Shown here: positions 17,404 to 26,702 of the stretch, piece after piece
Position numbering within the stretch: position 1 is the stretch's first letter
Layout of the letters: every line of letters starts with the position of its first letter
NCBI GenBank assembly: GCA_016933025.1
Contig: JAFGBT010000007.1
Coordinates: 16,539 to 80,538, forward strand
Source: Spirochaetota bacterium
GTDB taxonomy: Bacteria > Spirochaetota > UBA4802 > UBA5550
Direction of reading: 5' to 3'
DNA: 64,000 nucleotides
Notes under the pieces: generated by a model
What the model was told of the DNA's origin: nothing
What the model saw: only the letters and a program-made list of their open reading frames with translations
The model's database searches: none
Program-made: the position numbers and the translations under genes

Positions 17404-19227
17404 TCAGTCTTTACCATCTGACGGATACATCGACTCAATGGCGTTCTTGTACTTTTCCTCAACGACGCGCCGCTTGACCTTCAGCGACGGGGTGATCTCT
17501 CCGGTGTCCTGCGTCCACTCGGCGTCCAGGAGGGCGAACTTCCGGATCTGTTCCACGCGGGCATAGTTCTTCATGATGCGCTCGATCTCGCCCTGCATCA
17601 GCGCGTACACCTCCGTGCTGTTTACCAGGTCTTTGTTGGTCGCTGCCGGGAGGCCCTTGGCCTTCGCCCATTTCTGGAGGTTTTCGAACGACGGTATGAT
17701 CAGGGCCGAGAGGTACTTGCGCCTGTCGCCGATGACCGCGACCTGCTCGATATACTTGGAGGACTTCAGGTCGTTCTCTATGTTCTGCGGGGATATGTTC
17801 TTGCCGCCTGCCGTCACGATGATGTCCTTGATCCGCCCGGTGATGCTCACGTATCCGTCCTCGTCAATGCGGGCCATGTCTCCGGTCCGGAACCACCCGT
17901 CCCTGGTGAAGACCTCGGCGGTCGCCTTCGGGTTTTTGTAGTATCCCTTCATCACCTGGGGCCCCTTGATGAGGAGTTCTCCCTCGTCGGAGATTTTCAC
18001 CTTGGTCTCGGAGAGGGTGGGCCCGACCGTGCCCGGCTTGATTTTCCAGGGGGGGTTCACGTTCGTAACCGGCGTGGTCTCGGTGAGTCCGAAGCCCTCC
18101 AGAATCTTGATGCCCATGCCGATGAAGAACTCGGCGTCGGAAACCGAGAGGGGCGCGCCGCCCGATACCGCAAACTCCATCCGGTCCATACCGAGCCCCT
18201 CGCGAAACTTGGAAAAGACCAGTTTATCGAAGAGCCTGACCCGCAGTTTCAGAAGGCCCTTCGGGGGTATGTCGTTGCAGACGTAGGGGAGGTTCTTCTT
18301 CGCGGTGTTGACTGCCATGCTGAACATGAGCCGCTTGACAGCCGATGCCTCGGGGAGCCGCGAGAGGATCACCGAATGGATCTTCTCGTAGAGCCGGGGC
18401 ACACTGATGATGAAGGTGGGACGCACCTCTTTCATGTTGTCGACGACCTTTGAGAAGTCCTCGGCGAAGGCGACCGTGCATCCCGCGAAGAGCGGGAAGT
18501 AGTAGCCCGACGTCCTCTCGAGCGAGTGAGAAAGCGGGAGGAACGACAGGAGCACATGCGAATCATTTATGTATTCGATGAAATCGTTGTTGATCTGCCT
18601 GGCGTCGGAGATGAAGTTGTCATGGGTCAGCATGACCCCCTTCGGATCGCCCGTCGTCCCTGATGTGTAAATGATCGTGGCGAGGTCCCGGGACTTGAGC
18701 GCCTTCAGCCTTTTCCCGATTTCCCCCTTGTTCTTATAGGCGGCGCCGGCCTTCAGCGCGTCGGCCCAGGTGATGACGGCCTTGTTGGACGATTTCACGC
18801 GTTCCATGACAATTATTTTTTTCAGGCCCGGGAGCTTCTTCTTGGCCTCAAGGATTTTTTCCATGTGGTCCCTGCTGCCGGCGATGCAGATTTTCGAGCC
18901 GGAATTGGAAAGGATGTAGCGCGATTCCTCCGCGGAGTTTGTCGCGTAGATAGGGACATTGACGCCCCCGGCCGACAGGATGGCCAGGTCCGAGATCCAC
19001 CACTCGGGCCTGTTGGGGGAGAAGAGACCCACCCGGTCCCCCTTTTTTACCCCGATTGAAATAAGGTAGAGCGCGAGTTCGCGCACCATCCTGTCCATTT
19101 CGTTCCATGATATATCGATATACTGGCCTTTTGCATTGTCGCGGTAGGCCACGCAGGCGCGGTCGCCGTACTTTGCAACCTGTTCCTGAAATACCGCCGG
19201 TATTGTTGTGTTGGTTAATCTTTTCAT
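17404..19227 (-). CDS. Long-chain acyl-CoA synthetase (AMP-forming)
   Basis: A 607-residue long-chain fatty-acid:CoA ligase of the FAA1/FadD15-like type. Seen: TIIYTSGTTGDPKGVMLTHD (A3), a long LSFLPLSHSLERTSGYYFPL stretch typical of this clade, GFGLTETTPVTNVN (A5), GWFRTGDMARIDEDGYVSIT (A7), and GRIKDIIVTAGGKNISPQNIE before the C-terminal lid. No TM segment. It differs from the synthetase at 13337 in length and motifs, so it is not a recent duplicate. GGGAGG lies 5 bases before the ATG. It starts a separate leftward transcript that converges on the chalcone-isomerase-like gene. Confidence 0.92.
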   Translation of the reverse strand: MKRLTNTTIPAVFQEQVAKYGDRACVAYRDNAKGQYIDISWNEMDRMVRELALYLISIGVKKGDRVGLFSPNRPEWWISDLAILSAGGVNVPIYATNSAEESRYILSNSGSKICIAGSRDHMEKILEAKKKLPGLKKIIVMERVKSSNKAVITWADALKAGAAYKNKGEIGKRLKALKSRDLATIIYTSGTTGDPKGVMLTHDNFISDARQINNDFIEYINDSHVLLSFLPLSHSLERTSGYYFPLFAGCTVAFAEDFSKVVDNMKEVRPTFIISVPRLYEKIHSVILSRLPEASAVKRLMFSMAVNTAKKNLPYVCNDIPPKGLLKLRVRLFDKLVFSKFREGLGMDRMEFAVSGGAPLSVSDAEFFIGMGIKILEGFGLTETTPVTNVNPPWKIKPGTVGPTLSETKVKISDEGELLIKGPQVMKGYYKNPKATAEVFTRDGWFRTGDMARIDEDGYVSITGRIKDIIVTAGGKNISPQNIENDLKSSKYIEQVAVIGDRRKYLSALIIPSFENLQKWAKAKGLPAATNKDLVNSTEVYALMQGEIERIMKNYARVEQIRKFALLDAEWTQDTGEITPSLKVKRRVVEEKYKNAIESMYPSDGKD

Positions 19228-19509
19228 GTGTCCTCCCTGATGCGTTTCTAACAGTTTTAAATAACCCCGCGCACGGAGTTTTTTATTGAGATTCTGCGTA
19301 ATAACAATTGCGAAATATTCTTGATATGGGCCAGGAATTGAGCGTTGTATCCTTGCCTTGGAAGAGAGCGATACCTCGGCGTATAAGTATTGTCATTCCG
19401 CCGTTCCTCGGTTGGTAATGCGTTGCCCGGTCAGTGACATGTTCATTTATGCAATCCTGCCCGGAAAAATCAACGATAAAAAAAGGGAGCGGTCCGGCTT
19501 TCCCAGGGT

Positions 19510-20658
19510 TCACTGCCCTATGGCGTCAAGGCAAGCCCTGATAAAGCCGTATCCGATCTCTCCCAGCGCGATTTCGTTGGCTTCAATTATTATTAAATCG
19601 CGTGGAGACACGGCACGATGCCAGTCGAATGAATCTTTTTCGATCGCCATCCTTTTTTTACCGGGGTATAAGTAGTCGGTATTAAAGTAATAATAAAAGT
19701 TCATGCGGGAGAAGGTCCGGTGCCTGTCGAGATACTCTATGAAGTTCCAGCAAAAACTTGAGCCCACGATAAGGATATCGGGTCGAAACACATTCGCCGG
19801 CGCGTCGGTGCGGGTATCCGGGTACAGGTATTCCGTGAACAGGGAACGGGTGAAGAGGATATTGCCCAGGCGTGCGATGTCCTTGTCCAACTCTATCGGC
19901 TCCCGGCTGGTGATGATGCGTTTTGACTCGATATGCACCATGCGCCTTCCGAGGAGTCCCTCCATCCGCTCAATGAGCTTCTCGGTGAAGAGATAGGCGC
20001 CGTAAAGGCTCCAGTGGGACCCGCTAGTCGGAAAGATGTTCGGCACCCCAGCTTTTTTAAACCCGATAAACATTTCTCGCCCGTCGAGGAAATCGACGCC
20101 GTACCGCCTCAGCAGCGGAAGGAGGATCTGATAGTTGTCTTCTTTTAAGAGGTTATCGTGGTTGATGAATTTATCCGGAATATATTCCGGATAAATGGAG
20201 GCCTTGCTGGGAGTTATGGTCAGGAGCAGTCTGATGTTTTTTCGCGCCAGGGCCTGCTGAAGCTTTTTCAGGTCGGCAACCTGCGCCTCCATGTCTTTGC
20301 GAGGAAGAACCGTGTTCCTGTTGTAATTGTCAATATAGGGCAATTCATAAAGCTGTTTGTTTTTGCCGAGGATGATCCGGCGCGGGTGGCTGCGCGAGAA
20401 TTCGTTGAATAGCGAATAGTTTATCTGGTTGTCGCTTTTTACTGAATAGCCGCGGAAGCCTATATTCTGCTTGAGCCACGCCTCAACCGTGTCCTGGAAT
20501 GTTCCGGACATCACGTCGTTCGGTGAGGAGATCGACGGTCGGGCTTTCACCTCAACGCCGCTCAGGATCATGTCCCCGAACGGCTTGAGGTAGGTCTGCA
20601 CCAGGATGAGGACGATGAAGGCGCATAACGCGCCGATAAATATCTTTTTCGCGAGCAT
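19510..20658 (-). CDS. AlgJ/AlgX-like SGNH acyltransferase accessory protein
   Basis: About 382 residues with one N-terminal TM anchor (KIFIGALCAFIVLILVQTYL) and a periplasmic SGNH-type domain. The catalytic-region signatures are SGSHWSLYGAYLFTEK, with the His expected of the DHHW/AlgX group, and DILIVGSSFCWNFIEY, holding the nucleophilic Ser. Such proteins act with an MBOAT acyltransferase in O-acetylation of exported polysaccharide. The gene directly follows the MBOAT gene: a TTG start would overlap its stop, and the ATG at 20658 is 2 bp past it. The two are surely co-translated. The glycan is unknown; no alginate or cellulose synthase is in the window. Confidence 0.85.
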   Translation of the reverse strand: MLAKKIFIGALCAFIVLILVQTYLKPFGDMILSGVEVKARPSISSPNDVMSGTFQDTVEAWLKQNIGFRGYSVKSDNQINYSLFNEFSRSHPRRIILGKNKQLYELPYIDNYNRNTVLPRKDMEAQVADLKKLQQALARKNIRLLLTITPSKASIYPEYIPDKFINHDNLLKEDNYQILLPLLRRYGVDFLDGREMFIGFKKAGVPNIFPTSGSHWSLYGAYLFTEKLIERMEGLLGRRMVHIESKRIITSREPIELDKDIARLGNILFTRSLFTEYLYPDTRTDAPANVFRPDILIVGSSFCWNFIEYLDRHRTFSRMNFYYYFNTDYLYPGKKRMAIEKDSFDWHRAVSPRDLIIIEANEIALGEIGYGFIRACLDAIGQ

Positions 20659-20660
20659 TG

Positions 20661-22097
20661 TCAAAACCTGAAATATATAAATGGGCTGAAGCTGTTATTA
20701 ATCAGCGATATCAGCGATAATATCAGGATGAGGGAAGCCGCGGTTATTTTCATCGCGACAACTCCTCTCGGACCGGACCACGATGTCAGCCGGAAGCGGA
20801 GCATGTCATACAGGGGCTGTGGGAAAAAGGTGATGGCAAGGGCCACGGCCAGGACAAAGAGTTCGCGGTTGCCGATAAGGTTCGCCAAGAGATTCGGGGA
20901 CGGTATCGCGCCGACCGCGGTGACATCGAACATGCGCCCGATGTAGAGAAAGGCGCCGGTAATGGTTTCAGACCTGAAGATAACGAACCCTATGCAGAGA
21001 AGCAGAAAGAAGATGGCGATTTTCAGGGCGGACGGCCACTTCTTCATTTTTTCGAGTAGGAGTAGCCTTTCAATGAAAATGAAAAACCCGTGGTAGGCCC
21101 CCCATACGATGTAGGTCCAGTTCGCCCCGTGCCAGAAGCCGGTGACGAGGAAGACTATCCAGAGATTGCGATAGGTTTTGGCATTTCCCTCGCGGTTGCC
21201 GCCGAGAGGTATGTAGAGGTATTCCCTGAAGAAGCCGCCCAGGGTTATATGCCACCGCCTCCAGTGCTCGGTGAAGCTCTGAGAATAATAGGGCCGGTTG
21301 AAATTTTCCGGGATGGTGAAGCCGATCATTCTGCCGATGCCGATGGCCATGTCGGTATAACCCGAGAAGTCGAAGTATATCTGCAGCGTATAGCATAGCG
21401 TGCCGAGCCACGCCTGCCCGACGGTGAGCGATGATATGTCCATGCTGAAAATCGGGTTGGCCACGGTGCTGAGCGGATCGGCAATGAGTACCTTCTTGGC
21501 GAGACCGGTGCAGAAGCGAATGATGCCCTCGAAAACGTCGTCGAGCGTGAACGCCGGTCTCGTGAGCTGTCCTGCGATGGTATGATAGCGGACGATCGGG
21601 CCCTGCGTCAGCTTGGGAAACATGGCGAGATATAGCGCGTACGCGGCGAAGCTCCGGGCAGGCTCGACGCGGCCGTAATAGATGTCGACCAGGTAGCTGA
21701 TTTTATGGAACGTGATAAAGGAGATGCCGACGGGAAAGATAACGGCGGTCCAGTGGATTGCGCCCCAGTCGAAAAATGTCAGGGCCCTGTTCAGCTCGCC
21801 CATGAAGAAATTCATGTACTTGAAGTAAAAGAGGACCGCGATGTTCACGGCCACCGAAAGGGCAAGGAGCAATTTTTTGTCCCTCTGCCGGGCGGCATGG
21901 TGGAGGGCATTGCCCATCAGATAATCGAAGACGGTCCCCGCCAGGAGCACGGCGGCACCCGTCGGCGATCCCCAGAGGTAAAAGAGGTAGCTCGACGCCA
22001 GAAGCATCGGGACCCTTGCCTTTCCCGGCGCGAGGTAGAACAGAACGAGCGCCACCGGCAGAAAGTAGAAAAGGAATGTGATTGTGCTGAAGCCCAT
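20661..22097 (-). CDS. MBOAT family membrane-bound O-acyltransferase (AlgI-like)
   Basis: A 478-residue polytopic protein with about ten TM segments. Family marks are HKISYLVDIYYGR, FPKLTQGPIVRYH, YFDFSGYTDMAIGIG, WRRWHITLGGFFREYLYIPLGG, and VTGFWHGANWTYIVWGAYHG, whose His is the proposed catalytic residue. It passes acyl (usually acetyl) groups across the inner membrane to a glycan, together with the AlgJ-like protein encoded next. It starts 25 bp after hypB on the same strand without a strong ribosome site, so it may be read through from hypB, although the two have unrelated jobs. Confidence 0.92.
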   Translation of the reverse strand: MGFSTITFLFYFLPVALVLFYLAPGKARVPMLLASSYLFYLWGSPTGAAVLLAGTVFDYLMGNALHHAARQRDKKLLLALSVAVNIAVLFYFKYMNFFMGELNRALTFFDWGAIHWTAVIFPVGISFITFHKISYLVDIYYGRVEPARSFAAYALYLAMFPKLTQGPIVRYHTIAGQLTRPAFTLDDVFEGIIRFCTGLAKKVLIADPLSTVANPIFSMDISSLTVGQAWLGTLCYTLQIYFDFSGYTDMAIGIGRMIGFTIPENFNRPYYSQSFTEHWRRWHITLGGFFREYLYIPLGGNREGNAKTYRNLWIVFLVTGFWHGANWTYIVWGAYHGFFIFIERLLLLEKMKKWPSALKIAIFFLLLCIGFVIFRSETITGAFLYIGRMFDVTAVGAIPSPNLLANLIGNRELFVLAVALAITFFPQPLYDMLRFRLTSWSGPRGVVAMKITAASLILILSLISLINNSFSPFIYFRF

Positions 22098-22122
22098 CGT
22101 GTCGCTGTGCCGTAACTGCCTT

Positions 22123-22791
22123 TCAAGCCCCTTTTTTTCCGTCTATGCCGGCGCTTATGTGTTGGACCAGAGAATCCATGCCTTCGCCAGTCTTCGCGCT
22201 CACCTGGAAAACCTCTATTTTGGGGTTCACGTTTTTGATATTTGCCATGAGCTCGTCCATGCTGTAATCGAGGTGGGGAAGAAGGTCGATCTTGTTCAGC
22301 ACGAGGGTGTCCGACGTGTTGAACATGAGCGGGTATTTGGCCGGCTTGTCCTCGCCCTCGGTCACGCTGAGAACCACGATCCGCTCGTCGTCGCCGAGCT
22401 GGAACTCGGCGGGGCATACCAGATTGCCGACGTTTTCGATTATCACCAGGTCAAGGCTGTCCAGATCGAACTGTTCCAGGCAGTTTTTCACCCAGGAGCT
22501 TTCCAGGTGACAGTCCCCGCCGAAGCGGTCGGTTTCTATCTGGAATATCGGGATGTTGTGCTTCGCGAGGCGCTCGGCGTCCCGGGTGGTCTTGATGTCG
22601 CCCTCGATGACGGCGATCCGGTACCTTTCCTTCAGGGCGCCGATGAGGCGGTCGGTCAGCATCGTCTTACCGGAGCCGGGCGAGCTCATCATGTCGATCA
22701 TATAAATTTTTTTACTCTCAAGAAGCGCTTTGACTTCTCCGGCGACGTTTTTATTCGACTGCATGATGTCCTGAAGGATTTTAATTTCCAT
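22123..22791 (-). CDS. hypB: Hydrogenase nickel incorporation GTPase HypB
   Basis: A 222-residue GTPase that helps load Ni into [NiFe] hydrogenase with HypA. P-loop SSPGSGKT, Zn/Ni-site residues in GGDCHLE (Cys and His), switch region IENVGNLVCPAEF, and NKIDLL are all present. The N-terminus lacks a His-rich nickel store and a CXXCGC motif. The ATG at 22791 is chosen because GGAG lies 6 bases upstream; longer in-frame extensions exist to 22866. hypB is separate from hypACDE (51932-54655) but lies 1.2 kb from hypF, transcribed the other way. Confidence 0.94.
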   Translation of the reverse strand: MEIKILQDIMQSNKNVAGEVKALLESKKIYMIDMMSSPGSGKTMLTDRLIGALKERYRIAVIEGDIKTTRDAERLAKHNIPIFQIETDRFGGDCHLESSWVKNCLEQFDLDSLDLVIIENVGNLVCPAEFQLGDDERIVVLSVTEGEDKPAKYPLMFNTSDTLVLNKIDLLPHLDYSMDELMANIKNVNPKIEVFQVSAKTGEGMDSLVQHISAGIDGKKGA

Positions 22792-22954
22792 GATATGCTC
22801 CATTATTATACCCGAAGGCATATCCTTTATTATATTCAAGTGTAAAACTGTCCATAATTTTTTCAAAAAGATAATGAATGCCGCGGTTTAAAAATGTATT
22901 GACTAAATCTCGCGAGCGCGGATTACTTTTGAGGTGAACTATGCGGGGATGGGC

Positions 22955-23875
22955 ATGAACTACATGAAAATCCTGCTCGTAATGATATGTATCGGCGGTG
23001 TCTGCTTCGGGTACGGCGCCGTGCAGGCGAAGGAGAGGTCTGCGGGCGCGGGAAACCGCGTTGAGGGCGTCGTTATCGCCGCTGGTGTTAACGGCGGCGG
23101 ACAGGACGAATACGAGTCGGGGCTGCAGAACCGCGATGCCCGGCGTGACATCGGCTCGCCCGGAGGGAAGGAGGACCGTCTGGACAGGAGCGAGGCCCGG
23201 GAGGCCCCCGCGCCGAAAAAAAAGTATATTTCGATACGGAGAAGAAGGTCCCGCTTCGAATTCCACATGGGCTTCTGCCTCGGCGCGGTCGGGTATTCTA
23301 TACTGGGACCGCGGGCCGTCAATACTGAACGGTACCGGTTCAGGTATGAGAAATGGTCTTTCACGGCCGGCTTCCGCGGCGGTATCGACGCGCTTTTTTA
23401 TATCACACGTCATCACTGCCTTTCGGTCGGCGCGTTTTATGAACAGAGAAAAATACAGATCAAAATAGTAGACCTGGGCATGGCGCGCATAGTGCTTCCG
23501 GGCCTGAGCCCTGAATTGCTCTATTTTATACCGGGCACCCGTTACGTGGACAAGTCTAACGTCGACACCAATTACGTGACGTTCCCCGTCGCGTACCGAT
23601 TTTATGTAATGGATGAATTTTACGTCGGCGCCAGCCTTGACGTGGCGGTCCTCTTCGGCGCGAAAGCGTTTTACAATGTCGTCCTGCTGAGATCCACCAC
23701 GCACCTGACGCGGCAGTTGGAGCCGATTGATTTCGGAGGGAGGCTCCTGTTCGGGTTCACCATGAACCGGGTGTTTCTGGAGATAGGCATTGGCTGCGGA
23801 TTCCTTGATATCGACCGGCTGGCGGGGGAGCGCCACTCGCTCTCTGTGACCGGAATGATAGGATACAGGATATAA
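22955..23875 (+). CDS. Predicted outer-membrane beta-barrel protein
   Basis: About 306 residues. The N-terminus has a signal peptide (MKILLVMICIGGVCFGYGAVQA). A low-complexity charged linker follows (about residues 30-95), ending APKKKYISIRRRRSRFEF. The rest alternates aromatic and hydrophobic residues in 10-12 residue strands with tight turns, such as WSFTAGFRGGIDALFYITR and FYVGASLDVAVLFGAKAFYN, and ends in HSLSVTGMIGYRI, an aromatic-rich terminal strand. That fits an 8-strand outer-membrane barrel of the OmpW/PorT-like type, but no family is certain. It lies between hypB and hypF without an obvious functional tie. Confidence 0.7.
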   Translation: MNYMKILLVMICIGGVCFGYGAVQAKERSAGAGNRVEGVVIAAGVNGGGQDEYESGLQNRDARRDIGSPGGKEDRLDRSEAREAPAPKKKYISIRRRRSRFEFHMGFCLGAVGYSILGPRAVNTERYRFRYEKWSFTAGFRGGIDALFYITRHHCLSVGAFYEQRKIQIKIVDLGMARIVLPGLSPELLYFIPGTRYVDKSNVDTNYVTFPVAYRFYVMDEFYVGASLDVAVLFGAKAFYNVVLLRSTTHLTRQLEPIDFGGRLLFGFTMNRVFLEIGIGCGFLDIDRLAGERHSLSVTGMIGYRI

Positions 23876-23963
23876 TTGTCCGGCATCATGCCGGCGGTTT
23901 CTTCTTAATTATATTGCCATCTGGCAGCCGGGAACGACAATATCCTCAAGATGTCGGGCAACC

Positions 23964-26240
23964 ATGAAGAAGGCCTTGGAAATAAGGATCAGGGGAATAG
24001 TGCAGGGGGTCGGGTTCCGTCCCTTCGTGTACCAGCTGGCGCGGCAGCATCGGATATGCGGGGGAGGCTTCAACGATACCGAAGGAGTGCTTATCGAGGC
24101 CGAGGGCGACCCTGCAGACCTGGAACAGTTCGTGCGCGACCTGTCCGATAAGGCCCCGCCGCTGTCGTCAGTCATGTCGGTGGAGACCTCTGATCGTCGG
24201 CCCGCCGGCAGGACCGATTTTGTCATCGAGAAGAGCAGGTCCACCGGGAAACGGCTCGCCTTTTATTCCCCGGATGTGGCGGTCTGCGACCTGTGCCTGA
24301 GCGAGTTCTTCGACACCGCCGACCGGCGGCATCTCTATCCCTTCATAACCTGCATTAACTGCGGGCCCCGTTTCAGCATCGTGAGCGATATTCCCTACGA
24401 CCGCGGAAACACTGCCATGGATCCCTTCCCCATGTGTGATGCCTGCCTTGCCGAGTATAAAGACTGGACGAATCGGCGTTTTCACTCCCAGCCAAACGCA
24501 TGTCCCGTGTGCGGCCCCCGCCTTTCGCTGGTTGACGCCTCGGGCGCGCCGGTCCCCGTCCCGGACGGCCGCATTGCCGAAAAGACCGTAGAGCTGTTAA
24601 AAGGCGGGAAGATTGTCGCGATCAAGGGGACCGGCGGTTACCACCTTGCGGCTAATGCCCTGAACGATACGGCCGTCGGGGAACTGAGGAGGAGAAAGCG
24701 CCGGCCTTTCAAGCCGTTCGCCGTCATGACAGGATCGATCGGCGCGGCGGAACGGATGGCCGTTGTTTCGCCGGTCGAGCGGGAGCTCCTTCTTTCCAGA
24801 GAACGGCCTATCGTGCTTCTCAAAGAAAAGGGGGAGCTGATGAGCAGGCTGGTGGCCCCCGGCCTGTCATACCAGGGGCTCATGCTTCCGTCCACGCCGT
24901 TTCAGCACAATCTCTTTTCGATAGATCCGGAGATGGTGCTGGTGATGACGAGCGGCAACGTGTCGGATGAGCCGATCGAATATTGCGACGAAACGGCGCT
25001 CGCGCGCCTCGGTCGGATCGCCGATTACTTCGTGACCTACAACCGGGAGATTATCGGGCAGGGCGACGACAGCGTTCTCTACGTGGTTGACGTGAAGCCC
25101 TTTTTTGTTCGCCGTTCAAGGGGATATGTCCCGGTCCCTTTTCTTTCGTCGGAATCACCCCGTACCATCCTGGCGGCCGGCGGCGATCTGAAGAACAGCT
25201 TCGCGATCGCGCGGTCGCGTTACATCATCATGAGCCAGTACCTGGGCGACATGGCGGACCCGCTCACCTACGCGGTTTTTAAAAAAACCGTGGACCATTT
25301 TATCCGGATTTTCGACGCCGAACCGGAGGTGATCGTGTCCGATCTCCATCCCGGGTACCTTACCCGCGGGCATGCTGAAGATATGGCCTCAAGCGGCAGG
25401 CGTCTAATAGAAGTTCAGCACCATCATGCGCATATCGTCTCGGTCATGGAGGAGCATTGTCTCGACGGGCCGGTTATAGGGATCGCCTTTGACGGCACCG
25501 GTTACGGCACGGACGGCGCGCTCTGGGGAAGCGAGTTCCTCATCGCGGAACGGGGATCGTTCGAGCGGGCCGCCCATTTTTCATATTTTCCGCTTCCGGG
25601 GGGCGAGAGCGCCATTCATGACGTATGGAAGATCGGCCTTTCCCTGCTGCACGGGCGATTCGGCAGGGATTATCCGTTTATGGAGCGAGATGAAAGGTCG
25701 GCCGGCGTTATTGAAGTCATTGAGAAAAAAATAAATTCGCCGCTCACCTGCAGCATAGGTAGAATTTTTGACGGGGTCGCGGCAATTCTATCCATTTCGC
25801 GTTCCGTCAGCGCTGAAGCCGAGGCGGCCCAGCTTCTTGAGGAGACGGCGCTTCGGGGGAAGCCCCCGGCAAGGCCGTATATCATTCCTTTTCCAGATTC
25901 AGATCCGATAGTTATCGAGACAGACGAACTGACCGGTTATGTTGTCTCACTGATGGAACAGCGCGCGTCTGTCGGCGATATAGCGGCGGCCTTTCATGCA
26001 TCTATCGTACGCACGGCGGTTGACGTGGCCAAGCGGCTGCGGGAGAGGACCGGCATCGGATCGGTCGCGCTGAGCGGCGGGGTCTTCCACAACAGGATTC
26101 TTTTATCAGGAATGATGGAGAAACTCGGGGCAGCGGGGTTCACGGTTTATACCCATAAGGCCGTACCGTGCAATGACGGCGGCATCGCCCTCGGCCAGGT
26201 GGCGGTGGCCAAAGAACTGCTGAAAAAAGTCGGATTGTAA
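23964..26240 (+). CDS. hypF: Carbamoyltransferase HypF
   Basis: A 758-residue maturation enzyme that makes the thiocarboxamide used to form the CN ligands of [NiFe] hydrogenase. Domain order is complete. An acylphosphatase domain comes first (RGIVQGVGFRPFVYQL). Two zinc-finger pairs follow at about 109-180 (VCDLCLSEF, CINCGPRFS, MCDACLAEY, CPVCGPRLS). A YrdC-like domain is at about 200-385 and a Kae1-like domain comes last, with HHHAHIVSVMEEH and GIAFDGTGYGTDG. All metal and nucleotide motifs are intact. hypB lies upstream in the opposite direction. No ribosome site is obvious. Confidence 0.95.
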   Translation: MKKALEIRIRGIVQGVGFRPFVYQLARQHRICGGGFNDTEGVLIEAEGDPADLEQFVRDLSDKAPPLSSVMSVETSDRRPAGRTDFVIEKSRSTGKRLAFYSPDVAVCDLCLSEFFDTADRRHLYPFITCINCGPRFSIVSDIPYDRGNTAMDPFPMCDACLAEYKDWTNRRFHSQPNACPVCGPRLSLVDASGAPVPVPDGRIAEKTVELLKGGKIVAIKGTGGYHLAANALNDTAVGELRRRKRRPFKPFAVMTGSIGAAERMAVVSPVERELLLSRERPIVLLKEKGELMSRLVAPGLSYQGLMLPSTPFQHNLFSIDPEMVLVMTSGNVSDEPIEYCDETALARLGRIADYFVTYNREIIGQGDDSVLYVVDVKPFFVRRSRGYVPVPFLSSESPRTILAAGGDLKNSFAIARSRYIIMSQYLGDMADPLTYAVFKKTVDHFIRIFDAEPEVIVSDLHPGYLTRGHAEDMASSGRRLIEVQHHHAHIVSVMEEHCLDGPVIGIAFDGTGYGTDGALWGSEFLIAERGSFERAAHFSYFPLPGGESAIHDVWKIGLSLLHGRFGRDYPFMERDERSAGVIEVIEKKINSPLTCSIGRIFDGVAAILSISRSVSAEAEAAQLLEETALRGKPPARPYIIPFPDSDPIVIETDELTGYVVSLMEQRASVGDIAAAFHASIVRTAVDVAKRLRERTGIGSVALSGGVFHNRILLSGMMEKLGAAGFTVYTHKAVPCNDGGIALGQVAVAKELLKKVGL

Positions 26241-26290
26241 GTATTTAAGTTTATTTTAAAGTTCCACTATCCCTATCAACATCATACATC

Positions 26291-26306
26291 TGGCGTCAGA
26301 ACTGCT
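26291..26306 (+). promoter_or_regulatory. Candidate sigma-54 promoter upstream of formate dehydrogenase
   Basis: TGGCGTCAGAACTGCT fits the -24/-12 layout (GG, ten bases, GC). The consensus TGGCAC-N5-TTGCW is matched at the GG and GC cores and at TGGC and TGCT. It lies about 400 bp before fdhA and 43 bp before a small ORF. E. coli fdhF is also sigma-54 dependent, so the idea is plausible. No activator gene is in the window. Confidence 0.4.
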
Positions 26307-26348
26307 TTATGAAGCGACAATGCTGGTGACATTTTAGGGGATTTGCAC

Positions 26349-26513
26349 ATGCCGGATTATACAAATAAGAATCCCGGAATATGTGATGGAGATAATTTCC
26401 ACGGTGTCGTCAATATTACCGATAACTATCGAAAAAAATCAGCAAAACATGGGGCTTTTGTAAAAATAGGTTGTTTTTTTATGAGCACTTATTTTCAATA
26501 TCCTCGAAATTAG
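26349..26513 (+). CDS. Possible small protein (54 aa), doubtful
   Basis: A 54-codon frame starts with ATG seven bases after AGGGGA, in the gene-free stretch 26241-26702. The peptide (MPDYTNKNPGICDGDNFHGV and on) has two Cys and no homology that I recognise. It may be a leader peptide or chance. The remaining bases, 26514-26702, show only the AAGGAG site of fdhA. Confidence 0.25.
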   Translation: MPDYTNKNPGICDGDNFHGVVNITDNYRKKSAKHGAFVKIGCFFMSTYFQYPRN

Positions 26514-26702
26514 AATTTTTTATAAAAAAAATATTTGTAAAACAACGTCGCGATAGAATCTGGTAATAAATTGATGTGCCGTCAATTGAGGGGGAATTGT
26601 GCGACGATCCGCGGTTCTTGGTGAAGTTTTAGACATCGAGAGCGAGGATTGCGGAATGTTACTGACGCGCTTTTTGAAATTATTTGACTTAAGGAGTTGC
26701 CC

